A stretch of 64,000 nucleotides of DNA from Chryseosolibacter sp044507775 (GTDB taxonomy: Bacteria > Bacteroidota > Bacteroidia > Cytophagales > Cyclobacteriaceae), in assembly GCA_044507775.1 (NCBI GenBank), contig JBIQIY010000015.1:1-64000 (forward strand), in the 5' to 3' direction. Position 1 is the first letter of the stretch. Each line of letters starts with the position of its first letter. Both the position numbers and the translations under genes were made by a program. The notes beneath the pieces are model-generated. The model was given only the letters and a program-made list of their open reading frames with translations. It was not told the DNA's origin and searched no databases. Below are positions 53,844 to 63,443 of the stretch, piece by piece.

Positions 53844-54794
53844 TTAATTTTCTATTTCAAAGGGCCGTTTGTGGATTTCTACGACCCTGAGTGGCATTGT
53901 GACGGGTACAAGGCCTGCTTTCAATACAATTCGTTGGCCCCGTTCGCTGCCGACAAAGGCCATAAAACCACTTCCGAGTCCCGACCGGGCCTCCCGGCTT
54001 AGGATGGTAATCCGACGGGCGAGGGGGTAATATTTCAGGGCCAGATAAGCCTGATAGGGCTTGAAATGGGTACTGTCACCCGCGACGCTCATTACGCGGA
54101 TCCTTTCCAGAAAGGAATTCGACGTTGAGTCGTCCTTATCACTGATCCACTCTAGCCCGATGAGGCCGATGGCATTCTCATTTTCTGCTACGTAGTCAAT
54201 CACAGCTTCGTTATTGTTGACGGCAAACGTATTCTCAGGCAGCGTCTTCACACCGGCGACAGAGTCCTTCAGATGCCGGATGAGTCCTGAATTCGGGTTA
54301 TCAAAAACAATCTTTATGCCAGCCTGATTTTTCGCGCCTAGATCGCTCCAGGACGTGATTTTGCCCTGTAGCAGCGACCGCAGCTGGTCAACGTTAATAA
54401 GCGTGTCGGGATTGTTGCGGTTGACGATGAGAGCGACAGCGCTCAGGGCTACGTCGCGTTCCGTGGGGGTAATGCGGATGCTCTTGAAATACTCCTTTTC
54501 TTCCGGTGTATATCGCCGCGTGACCACGGCAATTCTGACGCTGTCTTTCATCAGCGCGTCGATGGCTTCTGCTTCAGGGTAATAAAACGCCTCAATGTCG
54601 GCCCTCGTGTAGAGCGCTTCAAAAGTACTGACTTCCGCCTCAACGAGAGGTCGCAGCGATTCGTCTGCAGCGATTTTTACATGTCCGGAAGTAGGTGTAT
54701 CGAGGGGTTTGCCTGACTTGTCGCGATCCGTACAAGCCGCGGCAATCAGAAGGGAAGACAGGGCAAGGACCACAAATTTTCGATCAGCATTCAT
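53844..54794 (-). CDS. PstS-like phosphate-binding-type lipoprotein in the TonB operon
   Basis: 316 residues. Signal peptide ending LLIAAAC with lipidated Cys. The mature part is a class II periplasmic-binding fold as in PstS: GHVKIAADESLRPLVEAEVSTFE, RIAVVTRRYTPEEKEYF, LLQGKITSWSDLG, FDNPNSGLIRHLKDSV and GLIGLEWISD. No transporter genes (pstC, pstA, pstB) are near, so it is unlikely to feed an ABC importer. It sits between a small membrane protein and the TPR gene in the TonB operon; ligand unknown. Confidence 0.9.
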   Translation of the reverse strand: MNADRKFVVLALSSLLIAAACTDRDKSGKPLDTPTSGHVKIAADESLRPLVEAEVSTFEALYTRADIEAFYYPEAEAIDALMKDSVRIAVVTRRYTPEEKEYFKSIRITPTERDVALSAVALIVNRNNPDTLINVDQLRSLLQGKITSWSDLGAKNQAGIKIVFDNPNSGLIRHLKDSVAGVKTLPENTFAVNNNEAVIDYVAENENAIGLIGLEWISDKDDSTSNSFLERIRVMSVAGDSTHFKPYQAYLALKYYPLARRITILSREARSGLGSGFMAFVGSERGQRIVLKAGLVPVTMPLRVVEIHKRPFEIEN

Positions 54795-55015
54795 CTCATC
54801 CAGTATTTTCGGTAATACTTGTACCCGCGATAGAATCCATATAGAAACAGGATAATACCAAAGGGCATTGCATATTGCGACGGAATTCTCTCTTCGGGTA
54901 TATAAAAAATAAAGGTTGTACCGAGTATGAAATACAGTACAACCATTATTATTCCGAAGACCTTACCGATAGCGTCCGAGATATTCAGGCGCCGCTCTTC
55001 GCGAGGATCTTCCAA
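54791..55015 (-). CDS. Small two-helix membrane protein in the TonB operon
   Basis: 74 residues. Two hydrophobic helices (FGIIMVVLYFILGTTFIFYI and MPFGIILFLYGFYRGYKYY) with a charged N-terminus (EDPREERR) and a basic tail. The gene begins 4 bp after the TonB gene and overlaps the PstS-like gene by 4 bp, so it is a firm member of the operon. No named family recognised. Confidence 0.8.
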   Translation of the reverse strand: MEDPREERRLNISDAIGKVFGIIMVVLYFILGTTFIFYIPEERIPSQYAMPFGIILFLYGFYRGYKYYRKYWMR

Positions 55016-55019
55016 CTTG

Positions 55020-55811
55020 TTAATTCAGTTTGAACTTGATCGGGAGAACGAATCGCACGAATACAGGTTTACCGTTTTGCTTACCAGGTTTCCAGGGTGG
55101 CATCATCGATACCACGCGCATGGCTTCCTTATCGCAATCAGCGCTGATACCACGAATGGTTTTTACTTCGCTGATGCTGCCGTCTTTGCTTACTACGAAG
55201 CTCACATAAACGGTTCCGTCGACACCCATCCGTCGGGCGCTGGCAGGGTAACGCATGTTCTTCTGAATGAAATTCATCATCGCTTCATAGCCGCCGGCGA
55301 ATTCCGGTTGCTGTTCCACTACGGTGAAGATCTTGTTTTCGTCTTCCACGACCACGACTTCCTTGACCGGTTCCTCAAACACGATCTCTGTGGGGCCTTC
55401 TACTTCAACGGCCGCCACTTCGTGCTGCTTGATTTCTTCGATCGTAGGTATCTCTTCTACCACTTCTTCTTTAACCACCTTCGGGGGCACGAACTTAATC
55501 ACCTTTTGCAGTTTCGGTAACTGCACTTGCGGTGGAGGTGGTTTGGGCTTGTCGATTGGCGGCGGAGCCGATAGTTCAGTATAGACCAGCTTTCTGGGAG
55601 GTGCTTTCTCTACGACCTCTTCGCCTTTAAACAAAGCCATGATGTCTGGTGAATAGAACACCAGCGCCAGGACCACGAGTGTAATTAGGACCCCAAAAAC
55701 AACATTTTTTGAGTAGATAGTCCTAAGCACATAAGCCCCATATGCCTTGTTGCGGTTTTCGAAGACGATGTCTTCCCACCGCGGCGCCATTGTGTTAGTT
55801 GCTGCTTTCAT
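55020..55811 (-). CDS. tonB: TonB family energy transducer
   Basis: 263 residues. One inner-membrane helix after MAPRWEDIVFENRNKAYGAYVLR (the start common to Bacteroidota TonB proteins), then a periplasmic Pro/Lys/Val/Glu-rich linker (DKPKPPPPQVQLPKLQ, VVKEEVVEEIPTIEE), and the C-terminal TonB domain with YPASARRMGVDGTVYVSFVVSKDG and the conserved VRFVLPIKFKLN ending. It passes proton-motive energy from ExbB/ExbD to SusC-like receptors. Confidence 0.93.
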   Translation of the reverse strand: MKAATNTMAPRWEDIVFENRNKAYGAYVLRTIYSKNVVFGVLITLVVLALVFYSPDIMALFKGEEVVEKAPPRKLVYTELSAPPPIDKPKPPPPQVQLPKLQKVIKFVPPKVVKEEVVEEIPTIEEIKQHEVAAVEVEGPTEIVFEEPVKEVVVVEDENKIFTVVEQQPEFAGGYEAMMNFIQKNMRYPASARRMGVDGTVYVSFVVSKDGSISEVKTIRGISADCDKEAMRVVSMMPPWKPGKQNGKPVFVRFVLPIKFKLN

Positions 55812-55870
55812 ATCTTTTATTCTTTTGCTCTCATTGAACGATGCTCAATGGATTAATTTTCCATAAAAAA

Positions 55871-56407
55871 TTATTGTTCCTGCGTCACTTCTTCAACAGG
55901 CATGTTGCCGGTGATAATTGCCGTATCATCGGGTGTGTAATCGACGATTGCGTACCGCTTAGTATTGGTGATATCCATTTCATCCAGAATGTTCACCATA
56001 TTTTCATACCGTGAATCATCCTTCGGTTTAATAAGTACCATCATTTTGGGGTTTGCTCTCGTTTGCTCAAGCACCAATTTGCGAACGCCGTCCTTGGAGT
56101 AATTCGTCGTGTTTACCGGAGGTTCGAGACCGATCCACCAGTAAATCTTGTCGTTTTCAGCCAGCACCAGGTTTAAAATATCCCTTTCATTTATCTTGGT
56201 TTGTTGATCCTCATCCTCAACCTTGTCAGGCATGTTGACCTCCATTGTTTTCGGTTTGTTGAAGGTGGTTGTTAAAAGAAAGAACGTCAACAAGAGGAAC
56301 GCAAGATCTACCATTGGCGTCATGTCTATCTTTGTAGACATTTTCTTCGCGCGGACCTTACCTCCTTTTTTCTTGCCGCCACCGCCGCCTTGCTGTACTT
56401 CTGCCAT
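55871..56407 (-). CDS. ExbD/TolR-type biopolymer transport protein (second)
   Basis: 178 residues. A Gly/Lys-rich N-terminus precedes STKIDMTPMVDLAFLLLTFFLLTTTF, in which the single TM helix carries the proton-binding Asp of ExbD. The periplasmic domain follows. The gene is close after a first ExbD, and both differ strongly in the periplasmic part. Two ExbD genes per ExbB are normal in Bacteroidota. Confidence 0.92.
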   Translation of the reverse strand: MAEVQQGGGGGKKKGGKVRAKKMSTKIDMTPMVDLAFLLLTFFLLTTTFNKPKTMEVNMPDKVEDEDQQTKINERDILNLVLAENDKIYWWIGLEPPVNTTNYSKDGVRKLVLEQTRANPKMMVLIKPKDDSRYENMVNILDEMDITNTKRYAIVDYTPDDTAIITGNMPVEEVTQEQ

Positions 56408-56425
56408 AGCTTTATAACTTTAGTT

Positions 56426-57022
56426 TTAATTATCTTGTTCCAGTGAGGTTATCAAATTGAACCGAAGCACTTTGCGATCGATCAGCGTATTGACTACCCG
56501 CTGTACAACTTTATAGTTCGTATCGCGGTCGCCTTTAACTGCGATCCGGATCCGTGGATTGCTCATCCTTGCAAATACAACCCAGTCACTCAACTCGTTG
56601 TTAACTGAATCAGCGGGTATTCCCGGTTGCTGAATGGTTTTACGTTCGTCAGGATGCAAATCCAGATATTGAGGAAGCGTTCCCACGGGGATTCCAAACC
56701 CTGTCATGATAGAGAAAGCCTGTGTTTGCTCATTGGTAAAAGCAATGCCGTATTTTTCCCCCATCATGCCAAGCATCTGTGCCCGGTGATTCTTGTTATC
56801 CATATCAAAGAAAACCCTTCCGTCTTCCGCAATCGTGATGATCATCCGGTCCCGGTCAGGAAGAATAATCTCAGAAACTGATTTCGGCATATCCACCACC
56901 ACAGGTTCATCCGGAGCGAAGGTCGTAGTCAACATGAAGAATGTTACCAGCAAGAATGCCAGGTCGACCATCGGCGTCATGTCCAGGGACGGCGGAGTCC
57001 TCTGTACTTTAATTTTTCCCAT
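56426..57022 (-). CDS. ExbD/TolR-type biopolymer transport protein (first)
   Basis: 198 residues. MGKIKVQRTPPSLDMTPMVDLAFLLVTFFMLTTTF gives the TM helix with the functional Asp. The periplasmic domain contains VVVDMPKSVSEI and ends IDRKVLRFNLITSLEQDN. It forms the stator-type channel with the ExbB encoded 12 bp upstream. Confidence 0.92.
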   Translation of the reverse strand: MGKIKVQRTPPSLDMTPMVDLAFLLVTFFMLTTTFAPDEPVVVDMPKSVSEIILPDRDRMIITIAEDGRVFFDMDNKNHRAQMLGMMGEKYGIAFTNEQTQAFSIMTGFGIPVGTLPQYLDLHPDERKTIQQPGIPADSVNNELSDWVVFARMSNPRIRIAVKGDRDTNYKVVQRVVNTLIDRKVLRFNLITSLEQDN

Positions 57023-57033
57023 ATTAAAATCTT

Positions 57034-57864
57034 TTAAACTTTCACTTCCCGAGTCGTGCGGGTTGTGACATTCTGAATAATGCTGTAAGCCGCTTCATCG
57101 ATTCCGTATGTCAAAGCATCAATTTTGCTTGTAAAGAAGTTATACAGAATGATAGCCAGGGCTGACGTTCCAACGCCAAGTGCAGTATTGATCAGAGCCT
57201 CAGAAATACCGTTCGCAAGTGCAACTGCATCCGGAGCACCGGAAGTGGCCATCGCAGTAAACGCCGCGATCATACCGGTAACTGTTCCCAGTAGACCCAT
57301 GAGTGTCGCAACGGACGCGATGGTCGCAATGATCACCAGGTTACGCTCCAACATAGGCATCTCCAACTGTGTGGTCTCCTCGATGTCCTTCTGAACTAAT
57401 AACACTTTTTTCTCCGGCTCAAGTTCATTGTTTCTTGAGACCTCATCGAATTTCAATAAACCGGCTTTTACGACATTTGCAACTGAACCGCGCTGCCGGT
57501 CGCATTCCTGAATAGCCTGAGTTATTTTTCCATCAGAAATCATCCCCCTTATCTTCGAGACGAATCTTCTAACGCTGCCGCGTCCGGTCGCACTGCTGAT
57601 GGTTATCAGTCGCTCGATTCCGAAAGTGAGAAGGATCATTAACAAGGCAATCAGACCCGCCACGACGATCCGGCCTTTGTAGATAATACCTAGCCAATTG
57701 CCTTGCAGGGGGTGGTTATTTGGATCACCACCTTCAAAATTTGCCGGATTGCCAAGAACATATAAATAAATTAGAACCGCAATAACAATCTCCAAAGGAA
57801 TAACAATTGCTGCGAAAGTTGACTTGAGGCTTTCTCCTAGTGAGCCACCACGTTTTTGTGCCAT
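57034..57864 (-). CDS. exbB: ExbB/MotA/TolQ-type proton channel protein
   Basis: 276 residues. Three TM helices: IVIPLEIVIAVLIYLYVLG, IVVAGLIALLMILLTFGI and the pair in the C-terminal part (IIATIASVATLMGLLGTVTGMIAAF and ALGVGTSALAIILYNFF). The TLMGLLGTVTGM motif is diagnostic for the family. First gene of the seven-gene TonB operon. Confidence 0.94.
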   Translation of the reverse strand: MAQKRGGSLGESLKSTFAAIVIPLEIVIAVLIYLYVLGNPANFEGGDPNNHPLQGNWLGIIYKGRIVVAGLIALLMILLTFGIERLITISSATGRGSVRRFVSKIRGMISDGKITQAIQECDRQRGSVANVVKAGLLKFDEVSRNNELEPEKKVLLVQKDIEETTQLEMPMLERNLVIIATIASVATLMGLLGTVTGMIAAFTAMATSGAPDAVALANGISEALINTALGVGTSALAIILYNFFTSKIDALTYGIDEAAYSIIQNVTTRTTREVKV

Positions 57865-57970
57865 GTTAATAGTAATTTAGGTTTATAGTTAATGTTAGTT
57901 GGTAAAAGTAATTAAAGAGCGTTAAAAATCCTGTTTTTCGTATGAACTGCAAAATAAATCTTTAAATTCT

Positions 57971-58636
57971 TTAGTTCCCGCCAGGCTCATCGTTCGCTAA
58001 CAGGTTGCGGTTTTTGAACCAGGTCACAATGACCGGGATCGCCGAAACCAGTATCATTCCAATCACGATAAGCTCCAGGTACGACGTGATGTTGGGAAAA
58101 ATCCTGCCGAGAAAATGCCCGGCCAACACCATCGTCACAATCCAAATTGTTGCTCCTAAGAAATTGAAAATCAAGAACTTAGGAAAATCAATCTTGGCCA
58201 TCCCCGCCAGAATCGTCACAAACGTGCGCACGACCGGAAGGAAGCGCCCGAGTATAAAAGCCATCATACCATGCTTCTGATAGAAGGCCTGCGTTACGTC
58301 GATGTATTTCTTCTTGAAAAAGAAGGTGTCCTTTCGATTTAGAAGATAGGTCCCCGCCCATCGACCGGTTAGGTATCCTACAAAGGACCCGGAGACGGCT
58401 GCGATGATCAATAATATAATGAGCAGCGTAACATGAATGTCAAGGTAGTCCGTGCCGGCAAGGAGCCCCGCTACAAACAGCAGCGAATCGCCGGGAAGGA
58501 AAAATCCGAAAAAGACACCGGTCTCTGCAAAGATGATCAACAGCAAAAGTCCAAGCCCTCCAAACTGGATAATGGTTTCGGGATTAAAGGTGTCCAGGAA
58601 GGCCAGGATATTGACGAATTGAAGATCTGCAAACAT
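57971..58636 (-). CDS. DedA-family membrane protein
   Basis: 221 residues with several TM helices. DedA signatures: IFAETGVFFGFFLPGDSLLFVAGLLAG near the N-terminus, then GRWAGTYLLNRKD, the glycine-proline motif FLGRFLPVVRTFVTILAGMAKID and FNFLGATIWIV. The acidic (E, D) and arginine residues needed for DedA function are kept. These proteins act in polyprenyl-phosphate or phospholipid flipping in the inner membrane. Stand-alone gene. Confidence 0.93.
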   Translation of the reverse strand: MFADLQFVNILAFLDTFNPETIIQFGGLGLLLLIIFAETGVFFGFFLPGDSLLFVAGLLAGTDYLDIHVTLLIILLIIAAVSGSFVGYLTGRWAGTYLLNRKDTFFFKKKYIDVTQAFYQKHGMMAFILGRFLPVVRTFVTILAGMAKIDFPKFLIFNFLGATIWIVTMVLAGHFLGRIFPNITSYLELIVIGMILVSAIPVIVTWFKNRNLLANDEPGGN

Positions 58637-59089
58637 TTAAATGCGAATTAAAAATTAAGTCGTTGCTGTAAAAGATTACGCCATGCCGGCGACCTCCGGT
58701 CCTGTTGTGAGGATGCCGGTTCGGCGGCATTTCCACATGACAGCGCCTCGTCGCTCAGCCCTGCTTTACAAAACCTCCAAGGGAGCCTTTTTCAGCAAAG
58801 TGGGCAAGGTAACCGAAAAATGCCACTTGCGAACGTGTGAAAAAGTATATTTTATGAGTGGTCATAATTTTGAAGTTTTGCCAGGGGCCGTTTTCGGCAC
58901 AGCGGTCCGGGAACACTGACCGCCCCGAAAAAGTCTCCATCATTCGAAAAAAGGACGCCTGAGAGGGTCAGAATGCTTTTTTTCTTTTTTAACCGGCCTA
59001 TTACATCCGTTGTAACCTCTTTGGTAACAGCAGTCTTTTTTCGGCTTATTTTAGTAGTTTTACTTATAAATGCCACTATACCTGTACCT
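58637..59089. other. Gap of about 450 bp before the outer-membrane barrel gene
   Basis: Short frames here have a noise-like composition. Poly-T stretches near 58977-58990 are present. No RNA or clear promoter recognised. Confidence 0.4.
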
Positions 59090-60154
59090 ATGAACAGAAT
59101 TTTTTGGGTGCTACTCCCTGTGTTCGCGGCCTCGCACGCCGCCCTTTTTGCACAGGACCGCAATGACAAGAACGCGGTGACATACGAGCAGATCTACGAC
59201 GAGCCATACGCCGTCAACAAGCTCTTTATCGGTATTCAACCTCTGTACGGTGAGTTGTTTGTCACGAATGTAAATGCCGGATTCGGAATGGAAGCGCATT
59301 ATTTCTACCAGGACAAGGCCGACTTCAGAGCTTCTTTCCGGAAATCTTACAGCCGAAAATTTTTTGATTTCAGCCGCGACCTCGCGCTGGACAACAGTGT
59401 ACTGGACAACCGCGCTCAGGTATTTAATTACTTCGAACTCGGTGGAACGTACCACATCCGGGACTTTGAAGAAGCATCAAAAACCCGCATCCCCTTATAT
59501 AAGAAGAGTTACAAAGGAAATAAATGGGCCTCGCGGGTTCCGCTGAACGCGGAGATTCCCAGCAAGGTCAGGAAGATATACGGTCTGCGCGCCGGTGCCA
59601 TCGTGTGGAACAGCTCGACGGATCTGACCCGGGCAATGGATGGACAGGGTCTTACCAATACGGATCTCAAAGACCCGGAAGGCAACGGACTTCCTGTTAT
59701 GCATGTAAAGGATTCGCGCGAGCAACCTCTGAATGTGTACACGAATGTGTCTTCGAAGAATGTTTACCTGGGAGGATCCATGTCATGGATGCGCAATGTG
59801 GCCATCAACTTCGACAACTGGGAAGAAGGAGTGGATGATCTTATGCTCACACTTTTTTTCGACCTCATCTATGCTCCGTCCCTTGCAATAGATGATATCG
59901 TTTATACCAGCACGCCGTTGGGCTCAACCGTATCACAGACGCGAACATACTCGGTGAGCCCGGTAAAGATGCAGCCCTTTGGCGGACGAATAGGAATTGA
60001 CGGAAGATTTAACCGGACGTTCAGCTGGGCTTACGGCGCGGAAGTCGGCTATCGACCCAGTATTGAAGGAAGATCTTTCTATGCGCTGATCAAGATTAGT
60101 TTTCCCGTCTTTGGAAGCAGCCTGGACTACAAGGTTGAATCATTTGAAAAATAA
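59090..60154 (+). CDS. Putative outer-membrane beta-barrel protein
   Basis: 354 residues using the start at 59090 (MNRIFWVLL); the frame open upstream lacks a good start. Signal peptide ending ALFAQ. The remainder alternates polar and aromatic strands with loops, ending ISFPVFGSSLDYKVESFEK; the strand-rich C-terminal half (FGGRIGIDGRFNRTFSWAYGAEVGY) resembles barrel domains. No family recognised with certainty. It precedes hutI by 15 bp, same strand. Confidence 0.7.
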   Translation: MNRIFWVLLPVFAASHAALFAQDRNDKNAVTYEQIYDEPYAVNKLFIGIQPLYGELFVTNVNAGFGMEAHYFYQDKADFRASFRKSYSRKFFDFSRDLALDNSVLDNRAQVFNYFELGGTYHIRDFEEASKTRIPLYKKSYKGNKWASRVPLNAEIPSKVRKIYGLRAGAIVWNSSTDLTRAMDGQGLTNTDLKDPEGNGLPVMHVKDSREQPLNVYTNVSSKNVYLGGSMSWMRNVAINFDNWEEGVDDLMLTLFFDLIYAPSLAIDDIVYTSTPLGSTVSQTRTYSVSPVKMQPFGGRIGIDGRFNRTFSWAYGAEVGYRPSIEGRSFYALIKISFPVFGSSLDYKVESFEK

Positions 60155-60169
60155 CTGAAGTCTACCGCT

Positions 60170-61405
60170 GTGACCTGCGATATTCTCATCAAAAATATCA
60201 AGGGCCTGGCGCAGGTTCGAACCGAACCTCCCGATTTGTTGCGCGGCAATCAGATGGCCGGGTTGCCTATCATCAACGACGGATGGATCGCGCTATCCAA
60301 TGGAATCATTGCAGATTTCGGGTTGATGACGGATATCCCTCAAATTCAGGCCGCGCGGGAAATTGACGCCCGTGACCGATTTGTTTTTCCGAGCTTCGTT
60401 GACTCGCATACGCACATCGTTTTTGCGGACAGCCGCGAGGACGAATTCGTCATGAAGATAAAAGGCAAATCATATCACGCTATCGCTGCCAGCGGAGGTG
60501 GTATTTTGAACTCTGCAAAAAAACTCCAGCGCCTGGATGAAAGTGAATTGTATCTGCGGTGTCTGCCGCGGCTGGAGGAGATCATTCGCACGGGCACCGG
60601 CGCCGTTGAAATTAAAAGTGGATACGGACTTACGCTGAGAGACGAACTGAAAATGCTGCGGGTAGCCCGCCGTATTCGTGATGAGAGTCCTCTCACCGTG
60701 AAGACGACTTTCCTCGGCGCTCACGCGGTGCCTGAAGGGATGGACAAGAGCACCTACGTCAAACAGGTGAAAGAGGAAATGATCCCGGCAGTCGCCGCCG
60801 AAAAACTTGCCGATTATGTCGACGTGTTTTGTGAGCACGGTTTCTTTTCCGCTGCCGATACCCGGGAAATCCTGGAAGCCGGATTGAAGTACGGATTGAA
60901 AGGAAGAGTTCACGCCAACCAATTGTCGAAATCGGGTGGCGTTCAGACCGGAGTTGAGTGTGGCGCGCTGAGTGTAGATCACCTTGAAAATATCGGGCAG
61001 GAAGAAATCGACGTGCTGAAAAACACCAACACGATTCCCACTGCGCTTCCCGGCGCAGCATTCTTTCTCGGACTTCCTTTTCCGCCCGCGCGTCAAATGT
61101 TGGATGAAGGGTTGCCGCTGGCGATTGCATCCGACTATAATCCGGGCAGCGCTCCCAGTGGAAATATGCCGCTGATGGTGTCGCTCGCGTGTATCCGTAT
61201 GAAGCTCACCCCTGAAGAGGCATTCAATGCAACGACAATCAATACCGCTGCCGCGCTGGAGATTCTCCACACGCACGGCTCTATCACCCGCGGAAAGATC
61301 GCCAATGTTTTTATCACGAGGCCGATGCCGTCAATAGCGTATCTACCCTACGCGTATGGAACATCCATGATCGAAACAGTGATCCTCAACGGCAAGGTTT
61401 GCTGA
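60170..61405 (+). CDS. hutI: Imidazolonepropionase
   Basis: 411 residues from a GTG start. Amidohydrolase fold with metal site SHTHIVFADSREDEF, then the substrate loop AASGGGILNSAKKL, GAVEIKSGYGLT, the later HANQLSKSGGVQ, SVDHLENI and ASDYNPGSAPSGNMP. It opens 4-imidazolone-5-propionate in histidine degradation. The rest of the hut genes are not in the window. Confidence 0.95.
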   Translation: MTCDILIKNIKGLAQVRTEPPDLLRGNQMAGLPIINDGWIALSNGIIADFGLMTDIPQIQAAREIDARDRFVFPSFVDSHTHIVFADSREDEFVMKIKGKSYHAIAASGGGILNSAKKLQRLDESELYLRCLPRLEEIIRTGTGAVEIKSGYGLTLRDELKMLRVARRIRDESPLTVKTTFLGAHAVPEGMDKSTYVKQVKEEMIPAVAAEKLADYVDVFCEHGFFSAADTREILEAGLKYGLKGRVHANQLSKSGGVQTGVECGALSVDHLENIGQEEIDVLKNTNTIPTALPGAAFFLGLPFPPARQMLDEGLPLAIASDYNPGSAPSGNMPLMVSLACIRMKLTPEEAFNATTINTAAALEILHTHGSITRGKIANVFITRPMPSIAYLPYAYGTSMIETVILNGKVC

Positions 61406-61481
61406 ACCATCCGAACGCAGGTTTGGTGGCCCAGGTGAACCCGTTATATTTGGCGATGATCACCAATAAAAATTTCACGCA

Positions 61482-62015
61482 ATGACGCTGATTGATAAAA
61501 TTAAGTCCACGATCCGCGATGTCGACGGTTATCCCCGTCCGGGAATCATCTTCAGGGATATTACACCTGTGCTTGCAGATCCCGGGTTGGTAAGGGAGGT
61601 CATCGGGGTGATGGCGTCCTTGTATCGGGACAAGCGCATTGACGTGGTGGCCGGTATTGAGGCGCGTGGATTCATCTTCGGATCGATTCTCGCATATGAA
61701 CTCGGATGCAGTTTCGTGCCTGTGCGCAAAGTTGGGAAGTTGCCTTACCATACGCGCAAGGAACGCTACGACCTCGAATATGGAAGCGCGGAAATCGAGG
61801 TACACACCGATGCGTTCCCCAGTGGGAGCCATGTGCTGATACACGATGACCTGCTTGCCACAGGAGGAACGGCGACGGCGGCGGGCAAACTGGTCCGGAG
61901 CTTCGACGCCGAAGTGGCAGGTTTCTCATTCCTGATCAATCTCGGGTTTCTTCCCGGTGAAGAAAATATTGTCAAAGCTTTTGGACTCCGTCCCGATTTC
62001 TTGATAAAATATTAA
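61482..62015 (+). CDS. apt: Adenine phosphoribosyltransferase
   Basis: 177 residues. The N-terminal stretch DYPRPGI-like (VDGYPRPGIIFRDITPVL) and the Apt-specific GIEARGFIFGSILAYEL and PRPP-binding VLIHDDLLATGGTATAAG are all present. It salvages adenine to AMP with PRPP. Stand-alone on the plus strand, with short gaps to its neighbours. Confidence 0.96.
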   Translation: MTLIDKIKSTIRDVDGYPRPGIIFRDITPVLADPGLVREVIGVMASLYRDKRIDVVAGIEARGFIFGSILAYELGCSFVPVRKVGKLPYHTRKERYDLEYGSAEIEVHTDAFPSGSHVLIHDDLLATGGTATAAGKLVRSFDAEVAGFSFLINLGFLPGEENIVKAFGLRPDFLIKY

Positions 62016-62045
62016 CTTTAGCGGAGAGTTTTCGGTTTACCCGAT

Positions 62046-62633
62046 ATGTCGGATACGTCACTCGTCCCCATGTTTCCCCTTACATTGCTGCCCCTTCCGG
62101 GAGAACTGGTTCCTTTGCACATCTTTGAACCGCGCTACAAACAATTACTGGAGGATGCCGAGACAACCGACGTCAGTTTCGGAATCTTTCTCAATCACGA
62201 TTGCAACAAGCAGAAGCTGGGTGGGCTCATGAAACTCGAAAGTGTGATCAAGCGGTACCCCGGTGGTGAGTCCGACATTGTACTTCGCTGCATCGACATT
62301 TTTTCCATGTCCAGATTATACCGCAACTATAAATCAAAACTGTATCCCGGTGGCGATATCCGGAGTTGGCAGGAGGATCCCCAGACAATGCCCGGTGTCG
62401 AGTTGTATGAAGCCTTTCTTGTTTTTCAGGAAAAGAGAAAGATCAATCGTCACTTTACGGCGTTCAGCCTCTACCAGGTGGCTACTGAACTAAACCTGGA
62501 TCTCTTCGACCGCTACAAGCTCGTGACGTTGCCGGGCTCCAGGAAAGATGGTTTCCTGCTGACGCAGCTGAAATTTCAGTTGCACGTGATGTCGCAGGAA
62601 GAAAAAAGCAAGGACGTATTTCATCTGAATTAA
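62046..62633 (+). CDS. LON-substrate-binding-domain protein
   Basis: 195 residues. PLTLLPLPGELVPLHIFEPRYKQLL is the opening of the Lon N-terminal substrate-binding domain; SFGIFLNHDC and LRCIDIFSM fit as well. The ATPase and protease parts are absent, so this is a free-standing domain as in other Bacteroidota. Presumed role: protein recognition in the cytoplasm; otherwise unknown. Confidence 0.85.
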   Translation: MSDTSLVPMFPLTLLPLPGELVPLHIFEPRYKQLLEDAETTDVSFGIFLNHDCNKQKLGGLMKLESVIKRYPGGESDIVLRCIDIFSMSRLYRNYKSKLYPGGDIRSWQEDPQTMPGVELYEAFLVFQEKRKINRHFTAFSLYQVATELNLDLFDRYKLVTLPGSRKDGFLLTQLKFQLHVMSQEEKSKDVFHLN

Positions 62634-62850
62634 TTTTCGACGTCGGCGCAACCTGTTCTTCAATAAATCGTACTCATTATTTTTTTTGATTTTTTTCATC
62701 CTCGCTCCGCAGCTTTGCGTTTTAGCGCGCTCTTTCCAAAAGCGTCCTTTTAAGAAGGTTACAAAAATAATTCAGGTTTTTTTTTGATCGTCCTGAAACA
62801 AACGTTTTCGGTAGCACGTCTTATGGGCTGTAACAAAATAATAAACCTTT

Positions 62851-63435
62851 ATGAAAAAAATCTTATCGCTTGTTGTTGTGTTGATCGCCATGGGGCAGGT
62901 GTACGCAACCGGAACAGAGTCTCACTCTCCTGTGGGAATATCTGTGATTCAGAAAGGAGCGGTCGTCAAACTTTTTTACCGCGGTGAGCAGAGTGGAAAA
63001 GTGAAGGTGACAATCTACAATGAAAAAGGTGCTGTGGTTTACAAAGAAGTTTTGGAACACACGGAGCAGTTTATGAGACCCTATAACTTTTCACCACTTC
63101 CTTCCGGGGATTATGTGATTGAGCTGCGCGATGGACAAGCAACCCGCACCCAAAAGATCACGCATAATCCCAAAGAGAATCACCAACTGCTGGCACATCT
63201 CCGGAGAACCAATCCGGGCGAGAATAAATATATCCTCGCCGTACCCAACGAGGGGAAAGATGAACTCACGGTAAGGATTTACGGACAGGATCATACCCTG
63301 CTCTACCAGGAAACCGAGGTTGTAGAGGGCGACTTTGCAAAACTGTATAATCTCGACAAAGTAAAGGGTGACCATGTATTCGAAGTCGCTGATAAGTCGG
63401 GTCGTGTAAATCGCTTGAGCAAGCCGTCACACTGA
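62851..63435 (+). CDS. Secreted beta-rich protein, first of tandem paralogues
   Basis: 194 residues. Signal peptide ending GQVYA. Two beta-sandwich-like halves: SVIQKGAVVKLFYRGEQSGKVKVTIYNEKGAVVYKEV with LPSGDYVIELRDGQ, then YILAVPNEGKDELTVRIYGQDHTLLYQETEV. The pattern 'KVxIYxxxGxxVY...LxxGxYxIEL' recalls the Por-type C-terminal domains of Bacteroidota secreted proteins, but here it forms the whole protein. A terminator hairpin follows. Similar to the gene at 63662. Confidence 0.75.
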   Translation: MKKILSLVVVLIAMGQVYATGTESHSPVGISVIQKGAVVKLFYRGEQSGKVKVTIYNEKGAVVYKEVLEHTEQFMRPYNFSPLPSGDYVIELRDGQATRTQKITHNPKENHQLLAHLRRTNPGENKYILAVPNEGKDELTVRIYGQDHTLLYQETEVVEGDFAKLYNLDKVKGDHVFEVADKSGRVNRLSKPSH

Positions 63436-63443
63436 TAGAAGAG

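Noticed and set aside
58683..58919. 78-residue plus-strand frame upstream of the barrel gene
   Set aside because: Arg/His-rich random composition, no start context and not continued in any recognisable domain.
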